In this document: piece after piece, positions 59,830 to 64,000 of the stretch
How positions within the stretch are numbered: the first letter of the stretch is position 1
How the letters are laid out: each line of letters starts with the position of its first letter
Assembly: GCA_002917075.1 (NCBI GenBank)
Contig: NTMA01000011.1
Location: 496,001-560,000 of the forward strand
Length of the DNA stretch: 64,000 nucleotides
Reading direction: 5' to 3'
DNA from: Hawksworthiomyces lignivorus
Lineage: Eukaryota > Ascomycota > Sordariomycetes > Ophiostomatales > Ophiostomataceae
The notes under the pieces: model-generated
What the model was told of the DNA's origin: nothing
The model's input: the letters and a program-made list of their open reading frames with translations, nothing else
The model's database searches: none
Program-made: the position numbers and the translations under genes

Positions 59830-62800
59830 CGACCGCAGACATGCTGCCCGTGTTTTTCTCTGTGCTCATCTTCAGACTTATCTGCCTCTCATTTCATGAT
59901 TGCTGTTCCCATTCAATTTCAAAGGCAAGCCAAGCGTGTTTTTCATTTACTTCCAGATACCAATCCTAATTTAGCCCTCCTTGTATATAAAATAAACTTC
60001 TCACTTCATCTTCGGAGCGAGTAACGCTCACATCATTCTCAATTATGCATCTTCACAGGAGCGTCTATGCAAGCCCTACGTCGCCTCATGTCAATGTAAG
60101 CTGCGGTAGGTCGGGAAAATGACTGAATTTGAAACATTGCTTTCATCGAAAACACCCAACGCACAGGGTTTTCGTTGTCATCATTCAAGAGAAGAGGATG
60201 AACAAAATTAGCAATGTAAGAATTAATTATATATTAGTTTTTAGGTATTCTTCCTGAAAACCGAGATTTCTTTGTTTTTCAGTTGAGCGCAATTTCCGGG
60301 CACGAGCGAGAAAGGGCCGTAAATTAATAACATCCCCGGCATAAGAAATGCAGTGCAATAGAGCTCTTTGTTCTTATATGAACATCCCGTTCTGAGTTAT
60401 CGAGGCTGTATATTTTCCTATTTGGTCCATAATACATTTGCTAAGAGTAAATGTAGATAGGATTTGATATTGTTAAAGATGGTCGTCCAGTTAACCAAGA
60501 CGCAAACAAAACAACATAGGACCGGAAAAGGTATGAAAACAAAAATTAATGCAGGCGTATCGATCCACATGAAGATTTGCAAAAAGAGAAACAGATACGG
60601 CCATACATGGAAATTTGGGAAGAGGGAACTCAAGATGGGAGCATATGATTCTAAACGCAAGCCACTTGCAGTTTCAGATGTTAAGATAGAAAAAACAACA
60701 GAAAAAAGATTTGCAGATCCGATGTTGGTGATACTAAAAGAGAACGAGTAAGAGTGTGTGATAAAGCAAGTCTTGCCTAGATTATGACAGGCTCTTGAAA
60801 GGAGTATTCCAAATTGCTGCTGTAGTTGTGTGACAAGTATTCTTATGCATGTATGGAGTATCCTGCCTGCTTACCCGCAACGGAGACAAGACCACTTATT
60901 TATGGTGAAGAATGGTGCAAATTTTATACTCTAGTCTGAACAGCTGCTTAACTTGTAAAGCAAAGAGACAAAAAGACAACAGTAGGAGTCGATCCCACCG
61001 CATCACATCGTGCACAGATTGGCAATCCCTGTTGTCTTTTTGTGGCAGTGTGATGATCTTGTGTAAATCATCCTTTGGGCAGTCGATCATGTATAAGCTT
61101 GGACTAGCTGAGTGAAGTAATGGTAAGAACTACTGCATCATAAGAGCAATGGAAATGTAGTAAAAAGAGAGGAGGTTTGGCAAGATGCCACACATTTCCC
61201 CCACTCATGCAAGCTCTGTTGTCTACTTCAACGCGGACTCAAACATACCGACCCAGAAGAAGCACATTTCCGGTCTAGAGGAGCGCGTCGACTTTCGCAA
61301 TACATCATACTAGTGACGTTCCTCCCATTCGGAGACCAAAAAAAAAAGGCGAGAGCGGAATAAAAAGGTGTGAAAAATGGTCATGGTACAAGTTGAGTTG
61401 CACCTGTGTGTAAAAACATCTCTTTGCTTTTTGTTCACCGCTTGGTGAATGTGTATAATTCTGAATGTACCCTTGGAATGTTTCAGCCCGCATGTCCCAA
61501 GTTCGGAAGGGACCAGAAACAGAAACATAAGCCATTCCACTAGAATCTCAGACGCATCTTAGCTGCTACCCGCAAGAAACACAGCTAAGATCCTAGCAGG
61601 CCAATGGCGTGTTGTGTGTTGCCTTTTGGAAATGCAGCAATTTTCCATTGAAGCCTGCAGAATAGCTAAGACAGGATGTAGATAAGAATGGGGGCGAAGG
61701 ACAGGAATGAAATTCTCAGCGTTGCGGTGAGGTTACACCGACCTGGAGATGTGCCGGTAACGAGACATTGAAAAATATACACATGGTCTGCTGTCGTTCG
61801 ATGCTCTGACACATCTACTATCTTTTCTGGTTCTTGCCGTTCATCTGTTGTCGGGCGGGAGAAGAGGCAAAAAAGAGGAGAAAACAAGGACCAAGCTCCA
61901 AAACAAAATGGCTAGATTAGCCAGCTTCACCTGTCCGTTTGAATGCGAGCCGACGGATCTACTGGCCGCCTTCGAGAAGCATGGAAGACGCAGACGGCGT
62001 GCCAAGAAGATAAAATAAGCGAGCTGGAACGGATCGATCAGGAAATGAAGAGGCAAAAGAGAAACGTTGCGCAAAATACACATACAGGCAAATTGAGAAC
62101 GGAGATGCCGTGCTTCATCACTCTTACGGGCTCTTATCGCTCAAGTATACTTGCTCTTCCTTGCAGGCCAACGTCATGAAACGAAGCGTGTTTGGGGGGT
62201 CCGGGTTGGAGGGTTAAAACAAACAAGGAGTATTTCGTTCTAGAAAACGAAGGCGCCGGGCTGTTGGTATTTTTTTTCCCCCTCTCTTACAAGTGGACGG
62301 AAAACGGCGAAAAGGTTTGCACTTGACTAGACGATAGCAATCACACATGTGCATACACCCCGGCTTCCAACCTTGTTGGCGCCATCGTTGGCGATTTTCT
62401 TTCTTGGCCAATCTCTCGATGCATCACGCAAGCGCGACGGTCATTCATGTGGTAAATAAATTGTCGATCGCACTATGCGATCCTGTGCGAAAGTTGCTTG
62501 CAGCGCACACGGCTTGCCCCGTATGCACTCCACAGCAAAAGTGGATGATGCAATATTAGAATAGGGAGGATGCTGTATTGGTAAAAGGGTTGACGCCAGC
62601 ATCTATTGGAGATGGGGAAAATGTAAGAGAAAGGTAATCTGCAGCAGAGTTGAGCAATGGTGCCCCAAATAACGAAATTTAGAGCTTTTATCAGAAGAGC
62701 TCGCGGAACCATTGGCGCCGCCTCCCTTCCATGTTCCTGCCCCACCAGGAACTGTTTCTGTTTAGGCCGTCACTCCTTCCAAAATGGGCAAGTAAGCCAC

Positions 62801-64000
62801 GCGGTTGGGAAATCCCCCTTTTTCGACAGGGCGGAAGCTGCGCTCTGCGCGAGAAAGGGATAGTAGGGCCATACGGAGTACATGTCCCAGCGCTGAGAAA
62901 TTGCGGGTACTTCGAGGTACTCTCAGAGTGTCGCGCGCGACGCCAATGGAGGGCTGTTCTGTTGCGTAGCAAAAACCCCTTTTTCTTTTCGGATCAGCAA
63001 GAGGAAACCGCGACAAAGGACAAAGCCAGCAAGGCCAGCCAATGATGTTGCTTCTCTCCTGACCGCGACTGCCCCTGACACCAGAAAACCAACAGGGCTC
63101 TATTTCCCCTACAGATGCGCGCAGCAGAACAATTGCAGCATGTTTTATTGCCCCCGAAAAGAAAGCGCTTGCCGTATTTTGCTGCGAAACTATGGTGTCT
63201 GAAGTGCGGTAGGAAGGCGCGGCAGCATTCACAAAAAGAAAGTAGAGGTGGGGACATACCTCGACTGAACATTCTGAAATATTAATACACATCCTCGACA
63301 TCGTACGTGTGCTCCGTAGGCAAAAGGGGAAATGCGACTTCGATTTCTTATTCTGTGTTTGGGTTGCTTCTTGCATCATGGTCGAGGCTTCTTATGACTC
63401 GCTTTTGCAGGAAAGTATGTATGTCTTGCACGTTTCGCCGCTCCTACTCGCAGGTCGCTTTGACGTAGCATGGACTGCGATGGCACATTTCGGTGAGCAG
63501 TCCGGCTAGAAGCTACAGGGTTTCCCCCAGCGGATTCGCCACTACCCGACAGCTGGAACAGCTAGAAGAGCTAGAACAATTGGAAGACTTGGGTTTTATC
63601 ACTGCCGGCGGGAATGGATGCAGCCTGTGCACATGGACCAGATAAAGGGGGCTCAGCGATGGCCGGCCTGGCTATCTCGGCTGCTGCTTCTAACAGGGTC
63701 TTTCACAGCGTATTCAAACGTACGCGTCTCCAAGCATGGTCTTGCTCTTGCAACTATTAGAATCGCACAGAGTACTCGTACATACACAAACAGACAAAGT
63801 CCAAAGTGGAGAACAGTAAAGGAGAGACGGGGAAGGAAATGAACCGAAAGGACACAATCCATACGAGACACTATTGCGGAGCATTCCGCATCGTATGTGC
63901 ATTGGTGCTTCTCGACCTCCACACGTATACTTCTTGGTCCGGTGCATGTCAGATAGGGACATTGTCTGCACCTCGCAATTGTCCAGTCGAAATCGTCCTC
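59830..64000. other. 4.2-kb stretch without a supported gene
   Basis: Ordinary composition with several CT-rich and A-rich tracts. A perfect 15-bp inverted repeat flanks 46 nt at 60968-61043. A 205-codon minus-strand open frame (62762-63379) has no recognisable domain and overlaps equally long plus-strand frames. The far end (63.5-63.7 kb) may be the promoter of a gene outside the window. Confidence 0.45.
60968..61043. repeat. Perfect 15-bp inverted repeat with tRNA-like stem-loop
   Basis: ACAAAAAGACAACAG (60968-60982) is exactly mirrored by CTGTTGTCTTTTTGT (61029-61043). On the minus strand the enclosed sequence offers a 7-bp acceptor-like stem, a GTGGG-ATCGACT-CCTAC stem with 7-nt loop and a following T-run. 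There is no normal D-arm or anticodon arm, so this is not called a tRNA. Confidence 0.5.

Noticed and set aside
60968..61043. tRNA gene
   Set aside because: A T-arm-like stem is present, but there is no valid D-arm, no anticodon stem of 5 bp and no A box.
62762..63379. 205-codon minus-strand open frame
   Set aside because: No recognisable domain, no plausible composition and no intron or promoter signals; overlapping plus-strand frames are equally open.
1..64000. CRISPR array, bacterial operon or prophage
   Set aside because: Spliceosomal introns throughout and fungal gene families; no spaced direct repeats of CRISPR type were seen.

Overview
The window looks like an accessory, probably subtelomeric or repeat-bordering, stretch of a filamentous ascomycete (Pezizomycotina; the gene content suggests a Sordariomycete, possibly Hypocreales). 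The evidence is short introns of about 50-70 nt with GTAAGT/GTATGT donors and CTAAC-type branch sites, gene families typical of these fungi (UstYa/DUF3328, LysM-CBM18-GH18 chitinase, NACHT-ankyrin STAND protein, amidase, DHA-type MFS transporter), and an AT-rich block with the signature of repeat-induced point mutation (RIP). Gene models were built by eye; where exon lengths are given they sum to a multiple of three and leave an open frame.

Region 1 (1-10.2 kb) is an AT-rich RIP block. From about 6.05 to 0.55 kb on the minus strand it holds a dead Ty3/gypsy chromovirus-type retrotransposon: Gag with zinc knuckle, reverse transcriptase with a YLDD box, DDE integrase, and what look like two tandem chromodomains. 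Mutation is strongly strand-asymmetric, and the asymmetry reverses in the unidentified AT-rich sequence at about 7.5-9.8 kb.

Region 2 (10.2-20.3 kb) has LTR-like relics, an intact NAD(P)-dependent reductase (12.0-13.3), a broken NACHT-ankyrin gene (14.1-17.1) bracketed by copies of a dispersed repeat of about 110 bp, and an intact methyltransferase (19.4-20.3).

Region 3 (21.3-28.3 kb) has a UstYa-type oxidase gene, a tiny signal-peptide protein with a KR site just downstream, a membrane protein and a damaged MFS transporter. With the methyltransferase this resembles a minimal ribosomal-peptide (dikaritin-like) locus.

Region 4 (28.6-43.9 kb) holds a multi-exon gene broken by an in-frame TAG, an epoxide hydrolase, an amidase, a small gene with two viroplasmin/RNase H1 N-terminal-like segments, and about 4.7 kb without recognisable genes that includes a T12-G25 homopolymer.

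Region 5 (44.0-54.9 kb) has a seven-exon secreted chitinase of 1348 aa, an ankyrin pseudogene, a frameshifted secreted protein and a GT25-type glycosyltransferase.

Region 6 (55.0-59.8 kb) is the most striking. An RBR (RING-IBR-RING) ubiquitin ligase gene is divergent from a gene for a two-domain ubiquitin-like protein ending in RLRGG plus two residues, followed by a coiled-coil protein gene. This resembles a ligase with its own modifier. From 59.9 kb to the end no gene can be supported.
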